A stretch of DNA of 64,000 nucleotides from Albifimbria verrucaria. Taxonomy: Eukaryota > Ascomycota > Sordariomycetes > Hypocreales > Stachybotryaceae. The stretch lies in NCBI GenBank assembly GCA_020081605.1, contig JAHREC010000011.1:1364001-1428000 (forward strand). The letters are read 5' to 3'. Below, in pieces: positions 49,658 to 60,269 of this stretch. Made by a program: the position numbers and the translations under genes. The notes beneath the pieces were generated by a model. The model made no database searches. It saw only the letters and a list, made by a program, of their open reading frames with translations, and was not told the origin of the DNA. Position 1 is the first letter of the stretch. Each line of letters opens with the position of its first letter.

Positions 49658-50413
49658 TTAAGCAAAGCTGGGGTCGCAAGTAACAGTGGCAACAGTAGCG
49701 ATGCCATTGCCAGCGACATCCAGCTTCCACTCGCCCTTGTTGGCGTCGCCGAAGGTCTTCTTGTTCAAGTTGGTGCCACGGTCGGCAAGGATGATGTTTC
49801 CGTTGCGGTCCTTGAGCTGGCATCGCAGCTTCTGGTTGTCGACACCGGGACCGAGAGTAAGCTGGACGGTGCGGAAAGCGCCGGAAATGCGCTTGGTCAC
49901 GGCCTGAGACACCTGGGAGGCGTGGAAGGTGACGGAGCGGCCAAACTCGCTGGCGGAGTCGCTCAGGGTGATAAGGACGGTGTTGACATCGTTGGGGCTG
50001 ATCTTGGCGAAGCTGGGGTCGCAAGTGACCTTGACGTTCTTAACGGGTCCATTCTTCAGAGTCCAGGCATTAGGGTTGCCGTTGTCGCCAAAGTTGAAGT
50101 CGGTGTTGGCACCACGAGTGACGACAATACGGTTGCCGGCTTCGTCCAAAAGAGCGCAGCGGTAGTTGTTCTCAATACCGGGGTATTGCTTCTGATCTTG
50201 TCGCTGAAGAAGACCTGGGCCTTGCTGAAGGGTCCAGGGTTGGTGGGGAGACGGCTGAGAGAGCAGCCTTGGGAGAGAAGCCAACAGCCTCCCAAGTGGG
50301 TACACCGTTACCAGTAAGGCGAACAACGATGTCCTGGTTCACCCGGTCCTGGGTGGGGCGGCAAAGGCGCCAGTGAAGGCGAGGGCAGCGATGGTGGTGG
50401 CCTTGAAAAGCAT
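49658..50413 (-). CDS. Secreted protein with two internal repeats
   Basis: The start at 50413 gives a signal peptide (MLFKATTIAALAFTGAFAAP). The mature part has two homologous halves, each ending in TCDPSFA: repeat 1 carries YRCALLDEAGNRIVV, a RGANTDF block and VKVTCDPSFA; repeat 2 carries LRCQLKDRNGNIILA, a RGTNLNK block and ATVTCDPSFA at the stop. Codon use is C-ending, suggesting high expression. The N-terminal half is spread over three frames: a break one base short at 50355-50358 (CCCC in sense) just after the signal peptide, and two more between about 50270 and 50195. The C-terminal half is uninterrupted. A TATA-like ACATAAAG on the minus strand lies near 50583-50590. Function unknown; similar secreted repeat proteins occur in ascomycetes. 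Confidence 0.8.
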
Positions 50414-51662
50414 CTTGATTGGTATTAAAGAAATGGGTGAAAGAGACGAAGAGAAGTTAAGACAGAAAGGAAATAGACTCTAGGAAATTGACTCTAGGAA
50501 ATGAGACAAAAGAAAAGGTTGTATTGGGGGTTTTGTTTGTTGTGATGAAGAAAAAAACGTCTTCATGGGAGTCTTCAGCTCTCTTTATGTAGGCTTGGGT
50601 GAAGACATGTCTGCAGTATGACCAAGATGCATCCCAGAATAACCTGGCTCGGTAATCCAAACATCCGGGAGGCGTTTCTCACCCAGCCGTAGCCACGCCC
50701 CCAAAATGTTTTGTTTATGGATCTCTTGGCAGCACGTTTACCGGTTTTAGCGCTGACGCACGGTTGGGATAAACGAGGCGGAGTCGCGCACGCATGCACA
50801 CTGCCCCGTCGAAACAAGGACCATAGCCGACACGGCCAATCAGCTCGGCACGCGAAGAAACGGATGCGCTAAGTTCCGAAGCGCGCTTCTGTCACCTGGT
50901 TGGATTGATGGCTGGTCTCGTGGGATGACGGCTGGGCTGACGCTGCCTGTTCTGGCCTCTTCAGCTGACGATGCAACTTGAGCCAACGACAGAGCATATA
51001 GAGCTTTATCCTAATTAAGATATATCTTTAAGTTGCCGAGCTGACCAAAGAAAGAACGGCTATCATATTGAACACGACATGAAGGTTAGTTGGCAGGGCG
51101 TCTTTTCTGACGCGCTCGCCATTACTGCACACCGTATGCCAGTCCCACAACACCCTCAGGCATATACATGAAGCTCAAGACCATGGCACCTCATTTCCAT
51201 TCACGGTGGACAGAAACCGGAACGTTTCAAACAAAAAGATATTGATAATCCCGCTGTGAATCTTGTTCAGAATAGTTCTAATATGGAGCGTCACTGTCTT
51301 TTCGAGGACCTTTCCTAAACTGGGATATTCTTGCTCTAGGTTTGTTAGACAACGACTCGCTCTTGAATCACATGAGTTAAGATATTCACTGGTACAGCTG
51401 TATGTCCACTTTTTGTATAAACGAGCAATACGGGCATAGTCATATTTTCATCTCCTAAATACCTAAGAACAACATGCACAGACTGACCGTGAATCGCTGT
51501 TGTATCCTACCTATATAAGCTCTACGACAGGAACTATTTAAAGGGCCATCGAGGCAATAGACCAAGTCAATAAAGGGCAACCTCAAGTTTATCGATACCG
51601 CTTGCTAAAATTCATCATCACAATCAATATATCTCAAAACTCTCGCAAATACGATACCAAAG
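50414..51662. other. Divergent promoter region
   Basis: About 1.25 kb between two divergent small genes. A TATATAAG box at 51512-51519 serves the plus-strand gene. No further gene seen. Confidence 0.5.
51512..51519 (+). promoter_or_regulatory. TATA box of the small Cys-rich peptide gene
   Basis: TATATAAG about 145 nt upstream of the ATG at 51663. Confidence 0.6.
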
Positions 51663-51848
51663 ATGTCATCCGCCAAGGAAACCAGCAGTGGAAGCAGCAA
51701 AGACAGCACTGCTTTCGAACCAGACGCGCCTGGAAAAGTGCCCGAGCGGAGGCTCTGCATGTGTCCTCACCATTCATGCAGGTGCGTTCCCGACGCTGGT
51801 GTCGCCGGCATCTGTGCTATGTGTATTGTGTACTGCATTACTAAGTGA
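51663..51848 (+). CDS. Small Cys-rich peptide with CxC motifs
   Basis: A 61-aa frame with a good start context (ccaaagATGTC) and a TATA box upstream. The N-terminal 30 residues are polar and Ser-rich with no signal peptide. The last 30 residues hold seven cysteines (32, 34, 39, 41, 51, 54, 58) as CMC, CRC, CAMC and a final C, with two His between the first pairs. This spacing recalls metal-binding peptides such as metallothioneins, though a hydrophobic GVAGICAMCIVYC end could also associate with membranes. I do not recognise a named family. It could be a chance frame, but the promoter and motif density argue for a gene. Confidence 0.55.
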   Translation: MSSAKETSSGSSKDSTAFEPDAPGKVPERRLCMCPHHSCRCVPDAGVAGICAMCIVYCITK

Positions 51849-53339
51849 AGATTACTGGGAAACACGTGGATCTTTTGCTTTAAGACGGCAAAGATTAGGC
51901 AATTAATTGCTCATGGTTGAACAACTCCTCTTCCCTACAAGAAGGTTAGGACATTGGTGGCTGTATTATCGAGAGCATACAAGGGAGGGATTTGTATCTG
52001 TTGCCACGTACTCAGCACAGGTAGACTCAGACAAGCATTATGAATCGGAGAAGATGAAATGGTCAGGCTCCTGAATAAAATAATTCTTACTGAAATCTCT
52101 AACTGATCTTGGCATGCACGTTTCTGTTCCATTGATATAAGCTATGCTGCCATTTCGATAGTCGGTTGGAATATGGTTTGATAAACCCACAACTTGTGCA
52201 TGGTTTTACACTCCACTACAGCCGTCGTTGGCCATAAAAATGTCATGCATTCCTCCATTGCGTAGGTTGTCACTTTGGAAATAGAGAGTTGAAGGAACAA
52301 ACGGGAAGGGTGTGCTTCCCAGTCTCAAAAACGAAACAGGTCAGTAACAGCGCTGTGAGTATTTTTCAGGAGAATGGCTTCCTTCACCTGGTAAAACTCA
52401 TGGACATTTTCTCGGGTGTAGTCTCGAGGCTAAGAATATGATGGGAGGGCAGAAGTTCCCCATATCTATCGCAGACATCTCGACAAAAATTCAACCAAAT
52501 ACCTAATAATTAGCGAGGAAAAATATGACAGACTTGTTATAATGTGATACCAGAAATCAACCAAATACCGAATTATAAGAGAGTAAAATAGAACAGGTTT
52601 GTAATAATATAAGAATAAATTAAAAAGTTAATTTGAAATTATCAAGACTTCGTATACGTAAAGCTCTTCGTTTGAATGGAAATCGCGAGGTAGGCAAAAC
52701 TTCTGTCATCTCAGTGTATTACATGCCCAGAAATATCCGCTTAGTGCATGCATTATTATTGACCACACCAACGTATTTCTGTGTAATCTGCTCCAATTAA
52801 AACCGGTACTCGGACTCCCATCGGGCTGAACAAGAAGGAACCGACGACTCTCCCAGAGTAGTAACTGGGTGCCGATGTTTGGTTGATTCCGTAGCTGATG
52901 TCACAGTAGCACGTAGCATAATGCTGATAACGAGGGCCAAGAAAGATATGTGTTGGGGAAATCACCCATGGTGCTCGTGAGTTGCGAGCGTATATTTCGC
53001 CAAGTAGCCTACGTGCCTAACGTCTAGCATCTAGCCATGAAGCTATAAACCCCAATGTTATCACCACTTCCGTACAGGAGGGCACATTCCACCTGAGCTA
53101 CTACTTCAAAATCGAATCCCATTCAGGTTGTCAGGGCGCAGAACCAAGCTGTCAGGCGAACCCAAATAGCAAAGGAATATCTCTGATAAAAGTTGCCCTC
53201 CCGCACCTGTTGTTTGTTCACTCCTCACTTATTAGGTGATCAAAGTGATTCAAATATCCCCACGTCCCAGTCAGTTTGATCCTCTTCGTCAAAGCTGGGC
53301 CAGGGCTTCTGGGGATCAGGGTGTAGAGTGAGTTATGGA
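51849..53339. other. Intergenic region with degenerate repeat
   Basis: About 1.5 kb; no gene supported. The part 52441-52735 is the second copy of the dispersed repeat. Confidence 0.5.
52441..52735. repeat. Degenerate dispersed repeat, copy B
   Basis: Matches 13556-13806 along its length, but with an extra internal duplication: the blocks starting CAACCAAATACC at about 52493 and 52557 are tandem, about 64 nt each. The end block GGAAATCGCGAGGTAGGCAA differs from copy A mainly by A/G and C/T changes. Confidence 0.65.
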
Positions 53340-56300
53340 TTATTGGTCTCGTAAGCTCAGCACCCCCACTCTTGGAGTATGGATGGGGTTTATTTCCGGG
53401 ATGTTGTAAGTGAGCTTGGCCTCTTCGAACTGGCGCAGCTCCTGTAGCTGACGATCGCGAATGAATTGTGCAAGGACTTTGCACATTTCTTGATTAGATA
53501 TCCCCATCTTACGCTCAAGTTCGACCTCTAATGCTCTCTGCCTTTCCTCCTGGGAAATGTACTCTCTGTACTCGGCGAGATCATTTGACCCTACTGTGGC
53601 AATACTGGTATAAGACGAAACAGTACTCTCAGGCTCGTAGTCTACATTGTAATTAGACAATCCAGCGCGTGATTAGAGAAGGTATCTGTAAACTTACACG
53701 GTGAAGGATAGGACTCCTGGTCGTCCGACGGGAAGAGTATGTGGAATAACTCATACCATTTTTCAACATCAGTCATATTTGAGGCATGTTTCTTTCGCGA
53801 TTTCATGCTCAAGGCCTGGTCTGGATTGATCATGCCGTCCATGGCCTCAATCTCACGAATAGGGCATTGTACATCAGAGCGTTGATGCTTGAATAAGAGA
53901 TCTTCAGTTTTGAAAGCCTCGCGACATCGGCTGCATGTGTGTTTGGCTGGCGCATGGGTACGAGTGATATGCTCCCTTTAGGAAATAATGTTAGCCTCGG
54001 TAAAGCAAGATAAGCGGCTATGGGCACATACTTCACCCGATGGAAGTCTTTCCACCCCGGCCCACGACAGGCCCTCACTCGGGCGAGCTTGCATGGGTCT
54101 TTCTTGTAGAAAGGGCAGGCAAATCTGTACTCTGTCTGGCTCAGTTCTTCTTGCCAGTCATACAGCTTTCGTCGGCTCTTTGCAGACTGCTGCTCGTCCT
54201 CGAGGTCTGTGTCGAAGTCGTGAGACGCAAACTTTCGTTTCTCTGTGGATATAATAGCCCTCGGCCCGGAGTTATCGTGAGGTTCCTAGTACGCGGCAAC
54301 TGGTTAGCCTTAGTGAACAGCAAGAAAGTCTGTCAGAGATGCAATAAGGATCCAAGTCAATGCGTTTTGTTGTTATGCACATAGCGCGGTCCGGAGGCAT
54401 CTCCGACGCCGGTTCTGACGAGAGTGCTCTAACCATTTGAAGACCCTTGACTTCCACGGTTTCTGTGTCCGACGGGTACGCAAATGGCCATCTTAGCGGG
54501 CATGACCGTGAACCTCTGACATGACACCAACTGCATTGATTTCGTGGGGCTTCCGAATCTTTGACCATTTCACTGTAGGTACTGTCATGTCGAAGTTTCT
54601 CAGCCATGCCCGCGAGAATACTAGAAATCTCCGATGCAGTAGATCTGCGATCGGCTTCGATAACTAGCATTCTTTCCACAACTACTCCGAGCAAATCGTG
54701 GATGAAGTTGTTGCAGCTCCGATGAGTGGAGAGGTTGTGGGCCCACTAAGAAAAGATTAATAACTGGTGTATTAAACTGAATGTAATGAGTCGTGAAATC
54801 TTTACTCACAACGTACACCGGTGCCTTAATTACATACGTGTTGGCTCCGTCGCTGTCCACTTCACTTTCGAAGAATGAATAGCAAAGGTCTTCATCCACT
54901 TGATTGGCGCGAGCATTCATAAAGTCCTGAAGGGCAGTGCTACCTGCCAGGAGCCAGACGAGCATTTCAAGGATGACGCATCCAAGACTCCAGATATCGT
55001 AAGCAGCCGACATCTGATCGCTGGTCATGTCACATTCAGGAGCTCTATAAGTGCGAGTGTAGCCAGCCCTTTTGGAGAGAGATTGGTTTGCCCCAAGAAT
55101 TGGTTCAAACTTTGCGAGCCCAAAATCGGCGAGAACCAATGTTGTCCCCATCGTGGCATCTCTTGGGGAGGGACTTTATCTGGATTGCGATGGAAGAGTA
55201 TGTTCTGGGGTTTGACATCTCCATGCCACCCAGCGAATTCTACGCTTCCAGGTCCGTCCTCAGCTCTGTGGTGAATCTTCGAAAGGCCATCCGCGAGGCC
55301 CAAAAATTGTTCAGCAAGCCATATGTTTGTCATTGGTGTAGGCTCCACAACAGGATTTAGGCGCCAGAGTCGAGATAGATCCCCATCGGCCCATTCGAAG
55401 AGGAGATAGTAGTTCCCTTTGGACTCGAAACTGGCCAAGAGCTGAATCACATGTTCATGTGGAGCTTTGCCGAGTCCTAGCAATGCTTGACGTTCGCGTT
55501 CATAGTCAGATTTGTTCGAGGCACGTAGCTCTTTCAATGCGAAGCAGCCTGGGCTCTGTTATGTAGCACGTTAGCGGAGTTAGAAGGTTGTCTCGTCAGG
55601 ATCAAGCCTCTTACAGTGTTGTTTTCGGTTGTACAATTATCTTCATGGATGGAGATTTTATAAACAACACTCGTCCCGCCTGATTGGACTCGATTGGCTT
55701 TAGTGAATGGCAGAACTTCACAGGAACCTAAATGAGGGATAGGCCGTTTGCCCGATAAGACGTTGGCTACATCAAACACCGGTAGGACCACGGACTGCTG
55801 AGCCTTTTGAACTCGTGCACTTCATCACTTGACCAACAGCGAGAGAATTCATGGATCCGATGAGGGTTGTTTGGATCGAATGCATCGAATTCTCCAGACT
55901 TGTTTCGTTCGAAGACGAAAGGAAGGGAGTTATCGTTTAACCCTTCGTCGACGAATGATTTGATGCTGCGAGCTTTCCCAATCATCACTAAAATGGCGAA
56001 TATGGCAGAAAAGGAACCACCCGATTGTCTTGGGTTCGTGATATTCTCGAGGAACTGGCCCTGATTACTGGAATTCTCAGATATCTGGGCTAGAGCCGCC
56101 AAGACCAAATCGGAGGTGAAGATTCTATCAATAGCTGACCGAGGAAAGAACTGAGAGCCGCTAATAGGATCGTTGACCATATTCTGCAAGTATTCTCCAC
56201 GCAGTTCAGCCAGCAAAGCAGACGCCGGGTCACCATGTGCGTCAATCCAGAAACCGAAAGCCGCGCTGTCATTGACACTGCGCATTCTGGAAACGTATTG

Positions 56301-56575
56301 TCTCGCCAGCTGCGTTTTCCCGAACCGGCCATACCAGTGAGAATGATACGGGTCTGGTTTCCATGATATGCCGTCGTTGCAATGTTTTGTAGGACCGAAC
56401 ATTCAGGGCGCGTGTTGGCACAGGAGGATACAAAATCACATACCGGTTGAGAAGAGTTCTCCATGGACTTTGGTATCTCCCACGGGATGGAAGACGCCTG
56501 GACCTCCTGGTCACTGGCTGCGCCATGTTCTCTCGTCCCACTAGGGACCTGCCCAATCTCCGTCGGATAGGCCAT
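53340..56575 (-). CDS. P-loop NTPase fragment / protein kinase / zinc-finger fusion protein
   Basis: The start at 56575 (MAYPTEIGQVPSG) is followed by IILTGMAGSGK and TQLARQYVSRM (Walker A, STAND/NB-ARC-like) and FGFWIDAHGDP. No Walker B or sensor is seen before a kinase-linked N-terminal region begins (FSAIFAILVMIGKARSIKSF). The kinase domain has the Gly loop RVQSGGTSVVYK, CFALKEL (the ATP Lys), WHGDVKPQNILF (HGD for HRD), ADFGLAKF, TYRAPECD and DIWSLGCVILEML. The C-terminus has FACPFYKKDPC, CRGPGWKDFHRVK, EHITRTHAPAKHTCSRC and VEKWYELFHILFPSDD, the Zn-finger region common in fungal kinase-associated proteins. Introns are clean near 55590, 54780, 54000 and 53690. Frames are one base short at 56315-56318 (AAAA, the P-loop Lys), 55805-55808 (AAAA) and 55146-55149 (GGGG). 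The stop is at 53340. Confidence 0.82.
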
Positions 56576-57694
56576 TTCTAAGCCTTTGCCCAACGCTTAA
56601 ATATGTAGGATTTGTGCTTTGGACAAGGTAACTGGATTAAATCAGCACAAAAAGATACTCGGTGCCAGGAGGATGGTGCTCGGAAGGGCCCTTGTGTTTC
56701 ATTCACAAGGCTTAATCAACTATAAAGAGATGACTTGCCTATTGTGCAGGTAGCTAGCTGCTTTGGTATGCGTGTGATGATTGTTGCCGTAACATCAAAT
56801 CTTTGTGGAAGATGTGATGAGTGCTTGGTTGCTAGAGATGGATTCACCCCAACAGGTTCTATGGATTTTTAACTTGGTGACAACTAGGATTTTCCAGCGT
56901 GGAATAGGCGTTTTGCGCAGCCATCATACGCGTACAGAATGATGGGTTAGAATGGTGTACAGCAAAGACTGCGCCTCCGCATTTGCGCATTCCGCCCGCG
57001 CACTACGCTATTGCGATTTGAAAGAGGCAACTTTGCGCAGGTTAATTAACTGATTTGGGTAAGCCAAAAAAGAAATACCGAATCAGGGGCCAATTGTGTG
57101 GTTGCCTCACTCGTTCCCCTTGTTTGCCTTGAGAAGAGCCTCGGGCGGACAACAGCAAGCAACAAACACTATGATCTGCCGGCATGAGGCCCAGGCGTTT
57201 TGATAACCAAGATCGCTCTCTCAGTGGCCCTTTTCACTCGTAGCAGGAGTATCTGGTGGGGTTAATTTGTGCTCACTTCATAGGGAATGATTCCTGCAGG
57301 GTCTGCACCGCTGATCATCAACTGAAAGTAAGCGCTTATAGGAGCTGCTGGAGTGACACGGCCATTTAATTCTAGTCATTTCCTCTTAACAATACGTTTG
57401 TTTCAATAGCCTGGTATACAATTCGTAATGCACAGGCTAGTGCTTCATACCCTCATGTATATTATACTGACATGTAAGAGGTTTGTATTTTCCTACGACT
57501 TCAGTTCTACTTGGGGATTGTGAATTCATTACTGCAACCAGCATGAAGCCTACGTCCATTGTAATGTGCTGACGGTCATACGATTCTTGCATTTCCTGCA
57601 AGCGCTCACCAATGTATTGTGTTATGACAACTATTGCTTTCACAAGAATATTAAACTTGTGGAGTGAAAACTATTAGTTACCTTAGGTTAGGTT
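56576..57694. other. Intergenic region, no gene supported
   Basis: About 1.1 kb upstream of the fusion gene and downstream of the GMC gene. Short open frames only. Confidence 0.5.
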
Positions 57695-59578
57695 TCACAA
57701 CAGACCAAAATCCTCCTTGATCAGGTCTGCCGCCTTTTCTGCCACTCCGTAAACGACCGTCTGGATATTGCACCTAGGGATAATAGGCATCACACTTGAG
57801 TCTACAATACGTAAACCTCTCACTCCGTAAACCTTGAGACGATTATCGACAACGCCTCCCTTCTCTTGTGGAAACATGGCGCATGTTCCAACTGGGTGGT
57901 TGTTCGATAAAGCAGTCTGACGAATATAATCCTTTGCCTGTTCTACTGTGTCAACTCGAGGGTTACCTGGTTGAGCACGACGTCCATCAGACTTGAGGAG
58001 ACCTTCCAAAGGCGATGTTTTTGCTAACTGCTCAATGGTCATGAGTTGTCGGGCAAATATTTCCAAATCCAGTGGGTTTGAGAAATAACGCGGGTCAATG
58101 ACAGGTTGAGCTTCTGTATCAGACGAAGCGATGTGTGAGCTGCCACGAGACAGAGGATGCAGGAGCGCTGTTCCAAGACTTAAATAGTTGCCTGGCTGTG
58201 GATTTGTTGTCAGGCCTATTTGTCTGGGGCCATTGTGGAGGTTCACCTGCGCAGGAATTGCAAAGATGGCTCCTGATGCTTCACTAGGGTTCTTCAGCAG
58301 ATTTGTGACGAAATCGTGATGCGACCTCGCGAACCCTGAATTTGGCACGTTTGCTCCAGACTCACGCAGAGCTTCCTCCAGACTTTGTCGCGGCCACACA
58401 ACTTCCTGTACTGGCATGAATGCGTAAGTGGTGAGAGACCCACTTGCCAAAGGACCTGTCTTATGATCCTGATACATCTTCATACAGAAATCAACGACCT
58501 CGGGTTCCTGCCGGAGTAGAGGGTCGCCTGTTTGAACTCCATCTGCAACTTCGAAACTTATGCCAGTCATGACGTGATCTTGCAAATTCTCGCCAACGTA
58601 GGGATTGTGGACTCGTAAAGGTATGCCAAGTTTTCCTAGAAGATCCTTATCGCCAATTCCAGATAATTCAAGCAATTTTGGCGATCCAAATGCCCCTGCA
58701 GCAAGGATTACTTCCTTCTTGGCATGGATCGTGTGAGAGGAGCCATCATTGAGATTAAAGATAACTCCCCGTGCAGTAACGGGACAGTCTGCCTCTATGA
58801 TAAGTTGTTTAACCGTAGCCCCGGTGATGACTTCTAAGTTGGGTCTCTTGCTTGCAGGTGCAAAATATGCGCTTGCTGAATAGCTCCGTGTCCTTGTGTT
58901 AGGGTCAACCGAAGATGGGCAGCTGAAGCAACCAGTGCTATGACCACTGAAAGGGTCTTGAGTAATTGCAGCTCCAAAATTCTCAAATGTTTCAATCAAA
59001 GCCTTTCCCAGAGGATTTTGGGCTGTATCACCGAAAATAGCCTGTATAGGGCCACGATCACCTCTAATTGATTCATCAATCCAGGTGATTTTTAGATGAT
59101 CACGTACATCGTTTTCCGGTAAGTTCAAGGTATGAAACTTCCGTAAATATGGGGCAAAATCATGCCAGCCCCAGCCAGGGTTGCCCAATGCCGCCCATGC
59201 CTCAAAGGCACTGGCAGATGGTGGGACGAAGACCTCAGCGTTTAGGCCACTCGACCCTCCAAGAAGACGGCCTTGTGGCTGGCCTATCTGCCGCATATTG
59301 AGATTCTCCTACAGATTTTATGAGCCGATCCGTGGTTGATAGCTGTGAAACGGGCGAGGTTATACCTGTGGTAATGTTATAAAATCCCAGTCCAAGTCGG
59401 TTCCTAACAGGGCACCCCACATAGCTGGGACTGCCACCCTCGGGTCTTGAAGTGCATTTTGGCCGGCTTCAAGAACTAAAACGGATACACTTGGGTCCTC
59501 AGTCAAGCGTGCGGCTACCACAAGGCCAGCCGTACCGCCACCAACGATGATAAAGTCGTATTCACTTTGCCTTGCCAT
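57695..59578 (-). CDS. GMC oxidoreductase
   Basis: A flavoenzyme of the glucose-methanol-choline class that oxidises an alcohol with O2 or another acceptor. Exon 1 runs from 59578 (MARQSEYDF) to 59366 and encodes the FAD dinucleotide motif IIVGGGTAGLVVAARL and LVLEAG. The intron 59365-59309 (gtataa to ctgtag) is clean. Exon 2 (59308-57695) has GRLLGGSSGLNAEVF, VILAAGAFGSPKLLELSGIG, the catalytic region SNNHPVGTCAM and the C-terminal RIVDSSVMP with NIQTVVYGVAEKAADLI. The frame is intact over about 600 residues. An in-frame ATG at 59665 would add 29 residues, but the FAD motif position favours 59578. The substrate cannot be told; choline-dehydrogenase-like and aryl-alcohol-type enzymes are both possible. 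Confidence 0.94.
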
Positions 59579-60269
59579 TTGGTTTCTTGCGCAAGTATTG
59601 CCAATTTCGCCTAAAAGTCCACTACAGAAATATATAAGTGAAGACGTGCTGAAAGCCTTTCGCAAGTGAATGGGGACTGGAGTACCTTATATGCAAAATT
59701 TGAGGCGCAAAATAAGGAAGTATTCCTTGGAACAGAGCAGCTTGTCATTGTGCATTGATAATCATGCATCAGCCAGTGTTCTATTGGTCTACCGAATCCA
59801 CCCTTGCAATGGAATATGCGGTTGGTTGGCATCATCAACCCAAAATGTTAATGTGATACGTAATACAACCCGCACGAGAATGCATGTTGTGCACCAAGAA
59901 GTCCAACCTGTGGGGACGAGTAAACTATTGGCCCATTGCTTCAATAGTGTAAGTCTTGTAACAGCACATGATACGCAACGCCTTCATAATCTAGTAAGAC
60001 TATTGAACATGAACAGGCATAAACATCAATTATGTAGCCTACAGGAGCACACAAGTTTCGCCTAACTTACAATGTTTTTTGAGAGACAAAGCTTTGCCAC
60101 AAGGAGGTCTTGAAGACATATATATTTACTTTACTTATTATTTTATAATTATAAAATTGTTAGGTTTCTAGTCGTTTATTCCTTAATATTTCGTAGATTA
60201 TTGGTTGATGTATCTGCGGTAGGTATTCAGAATTTATATCATCCCACTGTATGAACCAGTACAGAACCG
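59579..60269. other. Intergenic region, no gene supported
   Basis: About 690 nt, AT-rich around 60110-60250. Likely promoter of the GMC gene and 3' flank of the next gene. Confidence 0.5.

Noticed and set aside
49601..50317. 238-codon plus-strand frame, Gly/Val/Ala-rich
   Set aside because: Mirror frame of the C-rich codons of the secreted two-repeat protein on the minus strand, which has a signal peptide and repeats.
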